Position numbers and translations under genes: made by a program. Source: a virus. Taken from it: DNA of 22,850 nt. Every line of letters starts with the position of its first letter. Within the stretch, counting starts at the first letter, position 1. This document shows, in pieces, positions 1-7,690 of this stretch. The notes under the pieces are model-generated. The model did no database searches, was not told the origin of the DNA, and saw only the letters and a list, made by a program, of their open reading frames with translations. The stretch lies in IMG/VR virus record IMGVR_UViG_3300022934_000205, positions 1 through 22,850 of that record, one strand, 5' to 3'.

Positions 1-2
1 AT

Positions 3-1424
3 TTTAAAACTTTCTCGCAACTTGTGTACCAAAATACAAATGCGAGCCTACAATTTCTTACAGCAACAGATACTACAAGAAAGAAGTTTCTTATTGATTT
101 ATTGCATCTTGAAGAATATGTAGAACTTTTTGAATTATTTAAAAATGTATCAAAAGACTTATCGCTTGAAGTTTCAGCGATACGTGCAAAAATTGCAACA
201 GTAGAAAAGTGGTTATCTGATAACAAATTGAGTGATACCAATATACTGCCCATGCTAGAAATTGAAAATGATACGGAAGAACTTGAGAATCAATTCCGTT
301 CATTAACGAAAGAAATTGAAAATATTTCGGAAAAAAATAAAAAAATCTCACAAAATAATCAATGTATTTCCCTACTCAAGCAAATAAATATAGAAGAAAT
401 ACAGAACATTGAAATAAATGCAAAAGAATCTTATGATACATTACAGTCAGAGCTTGGCAATCTCAACGGGGTCGTAGCGGGGTCTCGTAAGATTATGAGA
501 AAGTTGGAAGATTTAGAAGGTAAATGTCCAACTTGTGAGCAACCTGTACAAGAAGCTTTTAAGCAGAGCCTAATAACAGAAGAGTCTACAAAGATTTCTT
601 TTGCACAGGAGAAAATGAGTGAAATTACAACAAGAATTGAACAAATTAAACGAAACAATGAACGTTTCGAATATAAAAGTAAAATGCAAAGAGAGTGGGA
701 AGATCTTTATCGAAGCATTGATCGAGATCTCCCAGTGGCCCTCTTGGATGAAGGAGAGCTTGAAGAGCGGTTGGCAGGAGTACGAGCTGACTTGGTTTCG
801 ATTAAAAAGTCTGTGGCGTATGCAACGGAGGAAAACGAAAGAAGAACAAAACAAAACACCCGCATCCAAGTAATACAAGAACAAACAGATAGTTTTCTTA
901 AACAGTTGGAAGAAGCACAACAGTCTTTAGAAAAAGTAGAGAGTGTATATTCCAATCTCGAAGTACTCAAAAAAGCATTTAGCACAAACGGCTTAATCGC
1001 ATATAAAATTGAAAATCTAGTAAAAGAACTAGAAGAGTTAGTAAACACATACTTGGCTGAACTTTCAGACGGACGTTTCACTCTTGAATTTGTTGTATCA
1101 AATGATAAGCTAAACGTGCAAATTACAGACAATGGAAACATTGTCGACATTCTTGCTCTTTCCAGTGGAGAGTTGGCAAGAGTAAACACCGCTACTCTTA
1201 TAGCTATTCGTAAGCTAATGAGTAGTATTTCCAAGTCACGAATCAATATTCTGTTTTTGGATGAAGTAATCAATGTATTAGACGAAACAGGTAGAGAAAA
1301 GCTAGTAGAAGTTCTACTTGGCGAAGAAAATCTAAATACATATGTAGTAAGTCACGGATGGACTCATCCTCTACTGGAGAAAATTGAAGTCGTAAAACGA
1401 GAAAATGTGAGTGCCCTTGAATGA
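3..1424 (+). CDS. SbcC/Rad50/T4 gp46-like recombination ATPase, C-terminal part (5' end outside window)
   Basis: This is the ATPase subunit of an SMC-like exonuclease complex (SbcCD, Mre11-Rad50, T4 gp46/47), which processes DNA ends for recombination. The frame is open to the left edge and the visible start reads like the middle of such a protein, so the N-terminal lobe with Walker A lies outside. Counting from the GTG at 24, charged coiled-coil segments flank a zinc-hook CPTC at residues 168-171. The C-terminal lobe has the ABC signature LSSGE (from 379), Walker B ending in D413-E414, a D-loop (NVLDE) and the H-loop SHG with H444. The GTG at 24 is probably internal rather than the true start, because clear homologous sequence continues upstream of it. 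The nuclease partner (SbcD/gp47) is not in the window and would be expected upstream. The stop overlaps a possible ATG at 1421. Confidence 0.9.
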   Translation, partial: FKTFSQLVYQNTNASLQFLTATDTTRKKFLIDLLHLEEYVELFELFKNVSKDLSLEVSAIRAKIATVEKWLSDNKLSDTNILPMLEIENDTEELENQFRSLTKEIENISEKNKKISQNNQCISLLKQINIEEIQNIEINAKESYDTLQSELGNLNGVVAGSRKIMRKLEDLEGKCPTCEQPVQEAFKQSLITEESTKISFAQEKMSEITTRIEQIKRNNERFEYKSKMQREWEDLYRSIDRDLPVALLDEGELEERLAGVRADLVSIKKSVAYATEENERRTKQNTRIQVIQEQTDSFLKQLEEAQQSLEKVESVYSNLEVLKKAFSTNGLIAYKIENLVKELEELVNTYLAELSDGRFTLEFVVSNDKLNVQITDNGNIVDILALSSGELARVNTATLIAIRKLMSSISKSRINILFLDEVINVLDETGREKLVEVLLGEENLNTYVVSHGWTHPLLEKIEVVKRENVSALE

Positions 1425-1591
1425 ATCGACTAGCAGCACAGCGTAGAATGTGGTTATTAGTTAAAGCAAAAGAAAAGGAATTAAAATATGAGCGAGACAA
1501 ATTTGAGGCAGGTATTGAAATCGAGGATGGAAAACTATCTGAAAGGGAAAATGCAATACCACGAAGCAAACGTACAGGTGTTTCTCAGTAA
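1421..1591 (+). CDS. Possible small basic protein (56 aa), overlaps next gene
   Basis: The ATG overlaps the stop codon of the preceding ATPase gene (ATGA), a classic coupling arrangement. It opens a 56-residue frame beginning MNRLAAQRRMWLLVKAKEKE, which is rich in Lys, Arg and Glu and probably helical at its start. The frame ends at TAA 1589-1591. It overlaps the better supported gene at 1488 by 104 bases in another frame, and its C-terminal third (ENAIPRSKRTGVSQ) looks like out-of-frame translation of that gene. I recognise no family. It may be a genuine small overlapping gene or a chance open frame, and the overlap argues for caution. Confidence 0.3.
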   Translation: MNRLAAQRRMWLLVKAKEKELKYERDKFEAGIEIEDGKLSERENAIPRSKRTGVSQ

Positions 1592-1715
1592 TCCCACAGG
1601 TATTGGAGAACACCCAGACATCATGGAATGTATAGAAAGCGAATTAGGAAAAATTGCCGAATACAAAGAGAAGTTAGATGTATTAGGAGAACTTGTGCAG
1701 AATGGTGGACAGTAG
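1488..1715 (+). CDS. Small conserved phage hypothetical protein (75 aa)
   Basis: This 75-residue protein has no signal peptide or membrane segment. Its central stretch, NPTGIGEHPDIMECIESELG, followed by a helical segment with alternating charge, resembles small hypothetical proteins I recall from cyanophages and other marine phages next to DNA metabolism genes. That resemblance is from memory and assigns no function. The ATG at 1488 is supported by an AGGA Shine-Dalgarno sequence about nine bases upstream. The frame runs into the start region of the resolvase-like gene, with a short overlap, so it is probably co-translated within the replication/recombination operon. The residues around IAEYKEKLDVLGELV would suit a short coiled coil. 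Confidence 0.7.
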   Translation: MSETNLRQVLKSRMENYLKGKMQYHEANVQVFLSNPTGIGEHPDIMECIESELGKIAEYKEKLDVLGELVQNGGQ

Positions 1716-2157
1716 AGCAAAAGGAGCGAGAGGAGAATACTTAGTACGAGATATGTTGCGGGTCGCAACGGGGTTGCAGTTCGAAAGAGTCCCTAATTCA
1801 GGGGCTCTTGAGTATCTAAAAGGCGATCTTTATGTTCCGAACGAAAAAAATCGTTTTTGTATTGAAGTAAAAAACTACTCGGAGTCACCTCTCTCCGATA
1901 AAATATTTACTGCGAAAAAGACAAATAATCTTATTCGCTGGTGGAAAAAAGTACAAGTACAAGCGAAAGGAGGAGACCAAGAACCTTTACTCTTTTTTAA
2001 GTATAATCGTTCTCCGGTATTTGTTGTAACAAATTTACAGCCTAACAAAAGTGAAGAATGGATGTATATACAGTTTCTTAACTGTTTTATTCTTCTCGCA
2101 GAAAATTGGCTAGAAAATGAAACAGTGGAGTTTTTAAAGAATGGCATTCAGTTTTAG
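1702..2157 (+). CDS. PD-(D/E)XK nuclease, Holliday-junction-resolvase-like
   Basis: A 151-residue protein with the layout of archaeal Hjc-type resolvases and related phage PD-(D/E)XK nucleases. Numbered from the ATG at 1702, it has SRAKGARGE with E12 on helix 1, then G41-D42, then E55-V-K57 after a beta strand; E12, D42, E55 and K57 would form the metal-binding active site. The likely role is cutting branched recombination or replication intermediates. A TTG at 1693 in the same frame would add three residues. I prefer 1702 because the SRAKGxRGE motif normally lies near the N-terminus and AGGAGA lies 12 bases upstream. The 3' end overlaps the exonuclease gene by 17 bases. Its place between a Rad50-like ATPase and a flap nuclease fits a recombination role. 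Branch-specific activity is inferred; a general structure-specific or DNA-repair nuclease remains possible. Confidence 0.78.
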   Translation: MVDSRAKGARGEYLVRDMLRVATGLQFERVPNSGALEYLKGDLYVPNEKNRFCIEVKNYSESPLSDKIFTAKKTNNLIRWWKKVQVQAKGGDQEPLLFFKYNRSPVFVVTNLQPNKSEEWMYIQFLNCFILLAENWLENETVEFLKNGIQF

Positions 2158-2986
2158 TGAAAAAATTATAAATCCGAGTGATAAAACCACTCTGATTGTG
2201 GATGCTCTTAATTTAGCTTTTCGGTGGAAACATCAAGGACGTACAGACTTTCGATATGATTATCAACGTACTGTAGAGTCTCTTGCAAAGTCTTATGACT
2301 GTAAAAATTTGATTATTGCAGCAGACTGGGGCTCTTCTAGCTATAGAAAAGGTATTAATCCTGAGTACAAGCAAAATCGAAAAGAAAAGTTTGCAGAACA
2401 AACTGAAGAAGAACGAATCGCATTTGAAGAGTTTTTTGAAGAGTTCGAAGCATCACTAGAAGTATTGGAAGAAGCAGGATATACTGTACTTCGATATAAG
2501 GGTGTAGAAGCAGATGATATTGCTGCTCACTTGGTAAAAGAAAGAAATAAGTATGGTTTAGAGTACATTTGGCTTATTTCTAGCGATAGAGATTGGGATT
2601 TACTTATTCAAGAAAACGTCGGACGATTCTCATATGTGACGAGGAAGGAAGTCACGCTTGATACATGGTCTGATCATTACGAATGTTCTCCCGAAGAGTA
2701 TATCTCTCTTAAATGTCTCACAGGAGACAAAGGTGACAATGTCCCAGGCATACCTGGAATAGGTCCAAAGAGAGCTGTACAGTTAATTCAAGAATATGGA
2801 GATGCAATGAGTATTTATGATGCAACTCCGATTGATAGTCGATATAAGTTTATTCAAGCATTAAACGAAAATGCAGAACAAATTTTAGAAAACTATGAGC
2901 TTATGGATTTAATGACTTATTGCGATGATGCGATTGGGTCTGATAACATATCAGATATACAAGGGAGAATGTTAAGTGTCGTTTAA
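2141..2986 (+). CDS. 5'-3' exonuclease / flap endonuclease (T5 D15, Pol I N-terminal type)
   Basis: A 281-residue member of the FEN/5'-3' exonuclease family, a usual length for the stand-alone phage form. It would remove RNA primers and 5' flaps during phage DNA synthesis and may also act in host DNA degradation or recombination. Visible motifs are D21 in IVDALN; D62 followed by the basic stretch R69, K70, Y76-K77, R80; VEADDIAA with E123, D125 and D126; SSDRDWD with D149, D151 and D153; and TGDKGDN (D196, D199) leading into the helix-three-turn-helix VPGIPGIGPK at 201-210. All expected metal ligands are present, so the enzyme should be active. No polymerase domain is fused to it. It overlaps the resolvase-like gene by 17 bases and the reductase gene by 11 bases. 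Confidence 0.93.
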   Translation: MAFSFSEKIINPSDKTTLIVDALNLAFRWKHQGRTDFRYDYQRTVESLAKSYDCKNLIIAADWGSSSYRKGINPEYKQNRKEKFAEQTEEERIAFEEFFEEFEASLEVLEEAGYTVLRYKGVEADDIAAHLVKERNKYGLEYIWLISSDRDWDLLIQENVGRFSYVTRKEVTLDTWSDHYECSPEEYISLKCLTGDKGDNVPGIPGIGPKRAVQLIQEYGDAMSIYDATPIDSRYKFIQALNENAEQILENYELMDLMTYCDDAIGSDNISDIQGRMLSVV

Positions 2987-4757
2987 TGTAGTAGTAGATT
3001 ATCGACGAGATCGGTATCTATCAGAGTTTAGTAAGAAAACTCTGCAAGACAGATATTTAATTGATGGAGAAATATCTCCTCAAGACGCGTTTGCACGAGC
3101 AGCAAAGGCTTTTGCTAATGATGAAGCTCATGCACAGCGATTGTATGATTATGCTAGTAAACTCTGGTTTATGTTTAGTACTCCTATACTTTCTAATGGA
3201 GGTACTACTCGCGGCCTTCCTATTAGCTGCTTTCTCAACTATGTTGATGATAGCAGAGAGGGTCTTACAAATCACTACACCGAGAATGCTTTCCTTAGCA
3301 GTGTTGGTGGCGGTATTGGCGGGTGCTGGAACGGGGTTCGGAGTGTGGGCTCGAAAACGAGCAATGGCTCCGAAAGTACGGGCGTTATTCCGTTTTTGAA
3401 AGTAGTAGATGCAGAAATGTTGGCTTTCAGCCAGGGTGTTACTCGTCGAGGAAGCTATGCTGCATATCTTGACATTTCACATCCTGAAATTGAAGAGTTT
3501 TTGGATGTTCGTAAGCCGACTGGCGGTGACGTAAATCGTAAATCTGTAAACTTGCATCATGGAATACTTATTTCAGATGAGTTTATGGAGCTTATTGAAG
3601 GAGCTACGAGAGAAGAAGGTTTCGATGACTCCTGGGACTTGATTGATCCTCATTCTGGAAGAGTTACAAAGACTGTATCTGCAAAAACTCTTTGGGTAAA
3701 ACTTATTCAAAATCGTGTAGAAACTGGCGAACCTTATATTATGTTTAAGGATACTGTGCAAGATGCTTTGCCTCAGTGTCAAAAAGATAAAGGATTACAA
3801 GTACATCACTCAAATCTTTGTAGTGAAATTACTCTTGCAACAGACGATGATCGTACAGCAGTATGTTGTCTATCAAGCGTAAATTTGGAAGAATTTGATG
3901 AATGGCAGCATGACCCGCATTTTATTCCAGATCTGATAGCAATGCTTGATAATGTTCTTACACACTTTATTGAGAATGCTCCGAATGAGTTATGGAGAGC
4001 CGTACATAGTGCAGAGCAAGAACGAAGTATTGGTCTTGGAGCAATGGGTTTTCATGCCTATCTTCAAAGACACCATACGCCACTCGAAGGAGTAATGGCG
4101 AAGAGCGCAAACATGAGAATGTTTCGCCACATAAAAACGGAGGCGCTAGATGCAACTCGTAAATTGGCTGAAGAACGGGGCGAAGCTCCTGATGCAGTGG
4201 GTTATGGCGTTCGTAACGTTCATCTCTTGGCTGTTGCTCCTAATGCTAGTAGTAGTATTATCTGCGGTAACACTAGCCCTAGTATTGAGCCTTACAGAGC
4301 TAACGCGTTTACTCAGAAGACTAAATCCGGATCCAGTCTTCAAAAAAATGAGTACCTTGAGCACATTCTTCAAGAGATAGGAGAAGATAACGATGAAGTA
4401 TGGAAAAGTATTGTTACAAACGGCGGTTCAGTTCAGCATCTTGACTTTCTTGACGACTTTACAAAAGACGTCTTTAAAACCGCAGTTGAAATTGACCAAA
4501 GATGGCTTATTGATTTTGCAGCCGATAGACAGCAATATATCTGCCAAAGTCAGTCTCTAAATGTATTTTTTCCTGCAAATGTATCAAAGCAAGAACTTCA
4601 CGCTATTCATATGATGGCATGGAAAAAGAAAGTAAAAACTCTATACTATTTGCGAAGCGAAGCGTATAAGCGTGCTGAAAATGTATCTGATGAAGCTCTT
4701 CGACAGTATATTTTTGAAAGCATGGACGAAGAGGGGTGCCTTGCTTGTGAAGGATAA
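2976..4757 (+). CDS. nrdA: Class I ribonucleoside-diphosphate reductase, large (alpha) subunit
   Basis: The catalytic subunit of an aerobic class I ribonucleotide reductase, reducing ribonucleotides to deoxyribonucleotides for phage DNA synthesis. At 593 residues it is shorter than E. coli NrdA (about 760). It begins almost directly at the catalytic barrel, so the N-terminal ATP-cone that senses dATP is absent. Key residues are C85 (PISC) and C297 (VCCLSS), the active-site redox pair; N280, C282 and E284 in NLCSE, with the thiyl-radical cysteine; Y557-Y558 of the radical-transfer chain; and a C-terminal swinging tail with C588 and C591 (CLAC). Start is GTG at 2976 with AAGGGAGA eight bases upstream. 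It overlaps the exonuclease gene at its 5' end and the glutaredoxin gene at its 3' end. The function call is secure; assignment to a subclass is less so. Confidence 0.96.
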   Translation: MSFNVVVDYRRDRYLSEFSKKTLQDRYLIDGEISPQDAFARAAKAFANDEAHAQRLYDYASKLWFMFSTPILSNGGTTRGLPISCFLNYVDDSREGLTNHYTENAFLSSVGGGIGGCWNGVRSVGSKTSNGSESTGVIPFLKVVDAEMLAFSQGVTRRGSYAAYLDISHPEIEEFLDVRKPTGGDVNRKSVNLHHGILISDEFMELIEGATREEGFDDSWDLIDPHSGRVTKTVSAKTLWVKLIQNRVETGEPYIMFKDTVQDALPQCQKDKGLQVHHSNLCSEITLATDDDRTAVCCLSSVNLEEFDEWQHDPHFIPDLIAMLDNVLTHFIENAPNELWRAVHSAEQERSIGLGAMGFHAYLQRHHTPLEGVMAKSANMRMFRHIKTEALDATRKLAEERGEAPDAVGYGVRNVHLLAVAPNASSSIICGNTSPSIEPYRANAFTQKTKSGSSLQKNEYLEHILQEIGEDNDEVWKSIVTNGGSVQHLDFLDDFTKDVFKTAVEIDQRWLIDFAADRQQYICQSQSLNVFFPANVSKQELHAIHMMAWKKKVKTLYYLRSEAYKRAENVSDEALRQYIFESMDEEGCLACEG

Positions 4758-4977
4758 AATAACAGTATGGGGCACAGAAGATTGTCAATTTTGTCATCTA
4801 GCAGAAAAGCTGGCAAAAAGCAAAGGATTTGAAGTAGAGAGTATCGAAGCAAGTCTTGATATGTTAAAATTTATGGAATTATTCCCTGGAGTCAAAACAG
4901 TACCTCAGATACTTATTGGAGATACTTGGATTGGGGGATATAGCGACTTGAAAGAAGTCTTAGAGAGCATTGAATGA
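4747..4977 (+). CDS. Glutaredoxin, electron donor for the phage reductase
   Basis: A 76-residue glutaredoxin-fold protein, close to the size of E. coli NrdH or Grx. It has a CQFC active site (C13, C16), the cis-proline motif T51-V52-P53, and the glycine pair with G63-G64-Y-S-D-L that shapes the glutathione or substrate groove. It would re-reduce the C-terminal cysteine pair of the large reductase subunit. It lies between nrdA and nrdB, and its TGA overlaps the ATG of nrdB (ATGA). The start is uncertain. GTG at 4747 gives a clean N-terminus (KDKITVWG), TTG at 4741 has better spacing from GAGG at 4731, and an in-frame ATG at 4672 would add 25 residues unlike the family. All of these lie inside nrdA. 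Confidence 0.9.
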   Translation: MKDKITVWGTEDCQFCHLAEKLAKSKGFEVESIEASLDMLKFMELFPGVKTVPQILIGDTWIGGYSDLKEVLESIE

Positions 4978-5933
4978 ATTTATTAACAGAAAGAGAATAT
5001 TACAAGCCTTTTAATTACCCTTGGGCTTTTAAACACTATAAAACTCAACAGCATATGCACTGGCTTCCTGATGAAGTAAATCTTGCGGATGACTTACGAG
5101 ACTATAGAGATAAGTTGACACCTGAGAATCGTAGACTTATCAATCAGATTTTTAGATTTTTTACACAAGCTGATGTAGATGTTTGTTGTGGATATGCAAA
5201 GCATTATCTACCAACATTTAAGCAGCCTGAAGTAAGAATGATGCTATCTGCTTTTGCAGCAATGGAAGCAGTGCATCAAGAAGCATATTCATTATTGTTA
5301 GAAACTCTTGGTTTTGGTGACGACGAATACCAAAAGTTTTTTGAACACAAAGCAATGATGGATAAACACGAGCATCTTTCCAATTTTGGGATGGATACTC
5401 CAATGAATATCGCTAAAACAATGGCAATTTACTCTGGATTTACAGAAGGAGTACAGTTGTTTAGTAGTTTTGCGATTCTACTCAACTTTCCAAGACATAA
5501 CTTGATGAAAGGTATGGGACAGATTGTTACATGGTCGATTCGTGATGAAACATTGCATGTTGAAGGTATGTCACAACTATTCCGTACTTTTATTCAAGAG
5601 AATCCAGAGCTATGGAATGATGATCTAAAGTATGAGATTTATTGTGCAGCAGAGCGCACAGTAGAACTAGAAGATGCTTTTATTGACTTATGTTTTGAAG
5701 GTGCGGAAGTGCCTGATTTAACTGCTGCAGAAGTAAAAGAGTATATTCGATATATTGCAGATCGTCGACTTCTTGGTCTAGGAATGAAGAAAATTTTTGG
5801 AAGTGAAAATAATCCTCTACCCTGGCTTGACTATATGTTAAACGGTGTAGAGCACACTAACTTTTTTGAAAACAGAGCCACCGAGTATGCGCGCGCGAGC
5901 ACTACCGGAAATTGGCAAGATATATTTAAATAG
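4974..5933 (+). CDS. nrdB: Class I ribonucleoside-diphosphate reductase, small (beta) subunit
   Basis: The radical-generating subunit that pairs with the upstream large subunit. Its 319 residues are within the normal range for NrdB/NrdF. The metal ligands match the R2 pattern: D67, then E98 and H101 in EAVHQEAY, E158, and E192 with H195 in DETLH. Spacings of 31 and 34 residues between D67-E98 and E158-E192 equal those in E. coli R2. Y105 sits at E+7 and so corresponds to radical tyrosine Y122, suggesting a tyrosyl-radical enzyme rather than a tyrosine-less variant. The protein ends in acidic/aromatic residues (NWQDIFK) that probably dock on the large subunit. The start overlaps the glutaredoxin stop by four bases, implying coupled translation. 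Confidence 0.95.
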   Translation: MNLLTEREYYKPFNYPWAFKHYKTQQHMHWLPDEVNLADDLRDYRDKLTPENRRLINQIFRFFTQADVDVCCGYAKHYLPTFKQPEVRMMLSAFAAMEAVHQEAYSLLLETLGFGDDEYQKFFEHKAMMDKHEHLSNFGMDTPMNIAKTMAIYSGFTEGVQLFSSFAILLNFPRHNLMKGMGQIVTWSIRDETLHVEGMSQLFRTFIQENPELWNDDLKYEIYCAAERTVELEDAFIDLCFEGAEVPDLTAAEVKEYIRYIADRRLLGLGMKKIFGSENNPLPWLDYMLNGVEHTNFFENRATEYARASTTGNWQDIFK

Positions 5934-5944
5934 GAATTTCTATT

Positions 5945-6124
5945 ATGGCAAATGAAAGTATTAAACTTGACCTATCTCTCGAAGAAATCAATATGGTTCT
6001 TGGAGGACTAGGCGAACTTCCAGCAAAAGCAAGTATGGGAGTGATTACTAAAATTCAACAGCAAGCGAGTCCACAGGTTCAACCCGAGCCTGTTGAGGCA
6101 CCAGAAGAAGGAGAGGAGGCGTAA
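5945..6124 (+). CDS. Small phage protein with acidic Pro-Glu tail (59 aa)
   Basis: A 59-residue frame starting MANESIKLDLSLEEINMVLG and ending in a Pro/Glu-rich acidic tail (PEPVEAPEEGEEA). The central part, LSLEEINMVLGGLGELP then GVITKIQQQA, resembles short proteins I have seen in many marine phages, for which I know no established function. The ATG lies 12 bases after the nrdB stop, with AGGA overlapping that stop serving as Shine-Dalgarno. It is the last gene of the plus-strand operon, and its stop codon forms the loop of the terminator hairpin. An acidic unstructured tail on a short helical head would suit a small regulatory or protein-binding role, which is inference only. Confidence 0.75.
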   Translation: MANESIKLDLSLEEINMVLGGLGELPAKASMGVITKIQQQASPQVQPEPVEAPEEGEEA

Positions 6125-6136
6125 GCCTCCTTTTTT
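6114..6136 (+). terminator. Rho-independent terminator ending the plus-strand operon
   Basis: AGGAGGC at 6114-6120 pairs with GCCTCCT at 6125-6131 around a GTAA (GNRA-type) loop, and six thymines follow at 6131-6136. The loop is exactly the stop region of the 59-residue gene, and the T tract runs into the stop codon of the converging minus-strand gene. On the minus strand the same stem is followed only by a pyrimidine-rich stretch (TCTCCTTCTTCT), so it may also terminate minus transcription, but more weakly. Confidence 0.9.
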
Positions 6137-6689
6137 ATGGTTTTGTAGGCCAAGTAATATTAGTTGGAAAGCCCTCTTGTTGAGGAACGTCTCTTAATGC
6201 TTGTCGGTAATCTAATAAAACCTGAGAAGGCTCTGGAGTATCAGAAAATACTAAATAATCTGTTTCTCTTAAAAGATAAAAACGCTTTCCGCGTGCTCTA
6301 TCAGCTAATTCTTCTTCTGTTAAATCTACGACTTCCCAATACTCTATGATATTATCTTCTGTTTGCCGTACTGCCGAAACTAATTTTTGAGTATCAAAGT
6401 TATACTCAGGCTCCGGTTCGGTAAGTATTGTTTTTATTTTTTCTCGCACAGCAGACTGAGGCCCAGTTAAAGTGTCTGAAAGTGCGGAGGGCGCACTTTC
6501 AGATCTTTCCCACGTATCACATATTACATGAGCAAAAGTTTCTATTTGGTCTCTAACTGACTCTTCTGATAAATCCGGCAATCTGAAAGAATGCACTATG
6601 TCTTGATGATTTTCATTACTCGACATATATCGTACTGATATAATAAGAGTGTTTGAATTGTAGTCTATTATTTCGTAAGTGTAATTCAT
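6135..6689 (-). CDS. Tail fibre assembly / phage tail assembly chaperone-like protein
   Basis: A 184-residue protein. Its last 50 or so residues contain LLRETDYLVFSD, then LLDYRQALRDVPQQEGFP and a final WPTKP. This is the signature of the tail assembly chaperone family (Pfam Phage_tail_APC as I recall it) and of C-termini in Tfa-type fibre assembly proteins. The N-terminal 120 residues are a less familiar alpha/beta region with no catalytic motif. Such proteins usually sit directly downstream of the fibre or adhesin they help fold, trimerise or cap, and here the start overlaps the stop of the glycine-rich adhesin-like gene by four bases (ATGA), so the pair is probably translated together. It could remain on the mature fibre as a tip protein. 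It is the last gene of the minus-strand cluster. Confidence 0.75.
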   Translation of the reverse strand: MNYTYEIIDYNSNTLIISVRYMSSNENHQDIVHSFRLPDLSEESVRDQIETFAHVICDTWERSESAPSALSDTLTGPQSAVREKIKTILTEPEPEYNFDTQKLVSAVRQTEDNIIEYWEVVDLTEEELADRARGKRFYLLRETDYLVFSDTPEPSQVLLDYRQALRDVPQQEGFPTNITWPTKP

Positions 6690-7687
6690 ACTGTATAAGT
6701 CCCTGAGTTTGCTGATGAGCCACTTGATATTACTCTTTTGACCCGCGTTCCCCCGATATAAATATCAATATACCCTGTCCCATTTCGATTACCGTTAGAG
6801 CCCGTAACTGTCACAGTAGAAGAGCCGCTATAAGCAGAGGTTCTTCCGTAGCCGCCTCCGCCTCCGCCTCCGCCGCCACCAGCGTTTGCACCTCCAGAAC
6901 CGCCTCCGCCATAGCCCCCGCCGCCGCCGCCGCCAAAGCCATCCCCGGCGCTTGCCCCGTCTCCACCGTAGCCGCCGTTATAACCTAAACTATTATTTCC
7001 TCTGTTAGCTGTATAGGGATTTTTGCCATTTGCTCCGGCTATGGTGCCTCCTGCGTTTCCTGGGTTTCCTCTATTTGAGCTTCCTGCTGAACCTCCGGTG
7101 CCGCCACCGCCACCGCCCCCGCCTTGTCCGAGTTGCGCCGTTGCAGTGGTTGGCATTGCCGAGTTCCCGCTATTATTTGCTCCCCCGCCATTACCGCCCC
7201 TCCCATCATTAGGGTCAGAATAAGTATAAGGGTCAGTGCCGCCGCCGCCGCCACCACCACCAATTCCAAGAATTACGCCTCCGGAAGTCCAGCGAATTAC
7301 TGAAGCGGCACCGCCGGGTCCACCTCTTTCATGCCTACCCCCATTGGTCGTAACATTATCGGTTGCTTGCCCGCCAGAATATAATTGAAATTGAGTCCCA
7401 GATGGTACGCTTAGTTGGCAACGAGTATATCCACCGTAGCCTCTTCCGCTTTGCGCGTTGTAGTTGCCTCCCTGAATGTTACCGCCCCTGCCTCCACGAA
7501 TACGTACATCAATAGCTACTGACGATGAAGCCCCATACCATTCGCTAAAAGCCATCTGCACACCCGAGGCTTTACCTATTAAGGCGCGAATATCAGAGTC
7601 GTTGATAGACACGGTAGTGCCGGATGTGCCTCCTGCCTCTACGTGTATCTCATTAAGACTAATTGCTCCGCTACTTTGAAGAGCCAT
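6686..7687 (-). CDS. Glycine-rich tail adhesin-like protein
   Basis: A 333-residue protein. The first ~55 residues (MALQSSGAISLNEIHVEAGG ... AFSEWYGA) match a short N-terminal module common on phage tail and structural proteins. Residues ~65-300 are extremely glycine-rich, with runs of up to nine glycines separated by short polar or aromatic loops, and the last ~30 residues form a beta-like end (GYIDIYIGG). Long parallel polyglycine runs are typical of polyglycine-II sandwich adhesins such as gp38 of T-even-like phage S16, where loops between glycine helices bind the receptor. This protein could be the receptor-binding tip. The DNA is locally much richer in G+C because of Gly codons (CCGCC repeats on the plus strand near 6850-7260). 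It is coupled to the assembly-chaperone gene downstream. The adhesin role is inferred from composition and position; no sequence homology to gp38 is claimed. Confidence 0.75.
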   Translation of the reverse strand: MALQSSGAISLNEIHVEAGGTSGTTVSINDSDIRALIGKASGVQMAFSEWYGASSSVAIDVRIRGGRGGNIQGGNYNAQSGRGYGGYTRCQLSVPSGTQFQLYSGGQATDNVTTNGGRHERGGPGGAASVIRWTSGGVILGIGGGGGGGGTDPYTYSDPNDGRGGNGGGANNSGNSAMPTTATAQLGQGGGGGGGGTGGSAGSSNRGNPGNAGGTIAGANGKNPYTANRGNNSLGYNGGYGGDGASAGDGFGGGGGGGYGGGGSGGANAGGGGGGGGGGYGRTSAYSGSSTVTVTGSNGNRNGTGYIDIYIGGTRVKRVISSGSSANSGTYTV

Positions 7688-7690
7688 ATT

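Noticed and set aside
707-1273. 188-residue minus-strand open frame opposite the recombination ATPase
   Set aside because: The plus-strand frame carries the ABC signature and Walker B motifs here; the antisense frame is low complexity (Ser/Leu/Phe-rich) with no recognised motif.
4672-4746. ATG at 4672 as the glutaredoxin start
   Set aside because: It would add 25 residues that do not resemble the family and deepen the overlap with nrdA to 86 bases; starts at 4741 or 4747 fit the fold better.
7023-7223. Proline-rich plus-strand open frame
   Set aside because: It is the antisense of the glycine-rich adhesin-like gene; poly-Gly codons read backwards give poly-Pro. No Shine-Dalgarno sequence or family match was seen.
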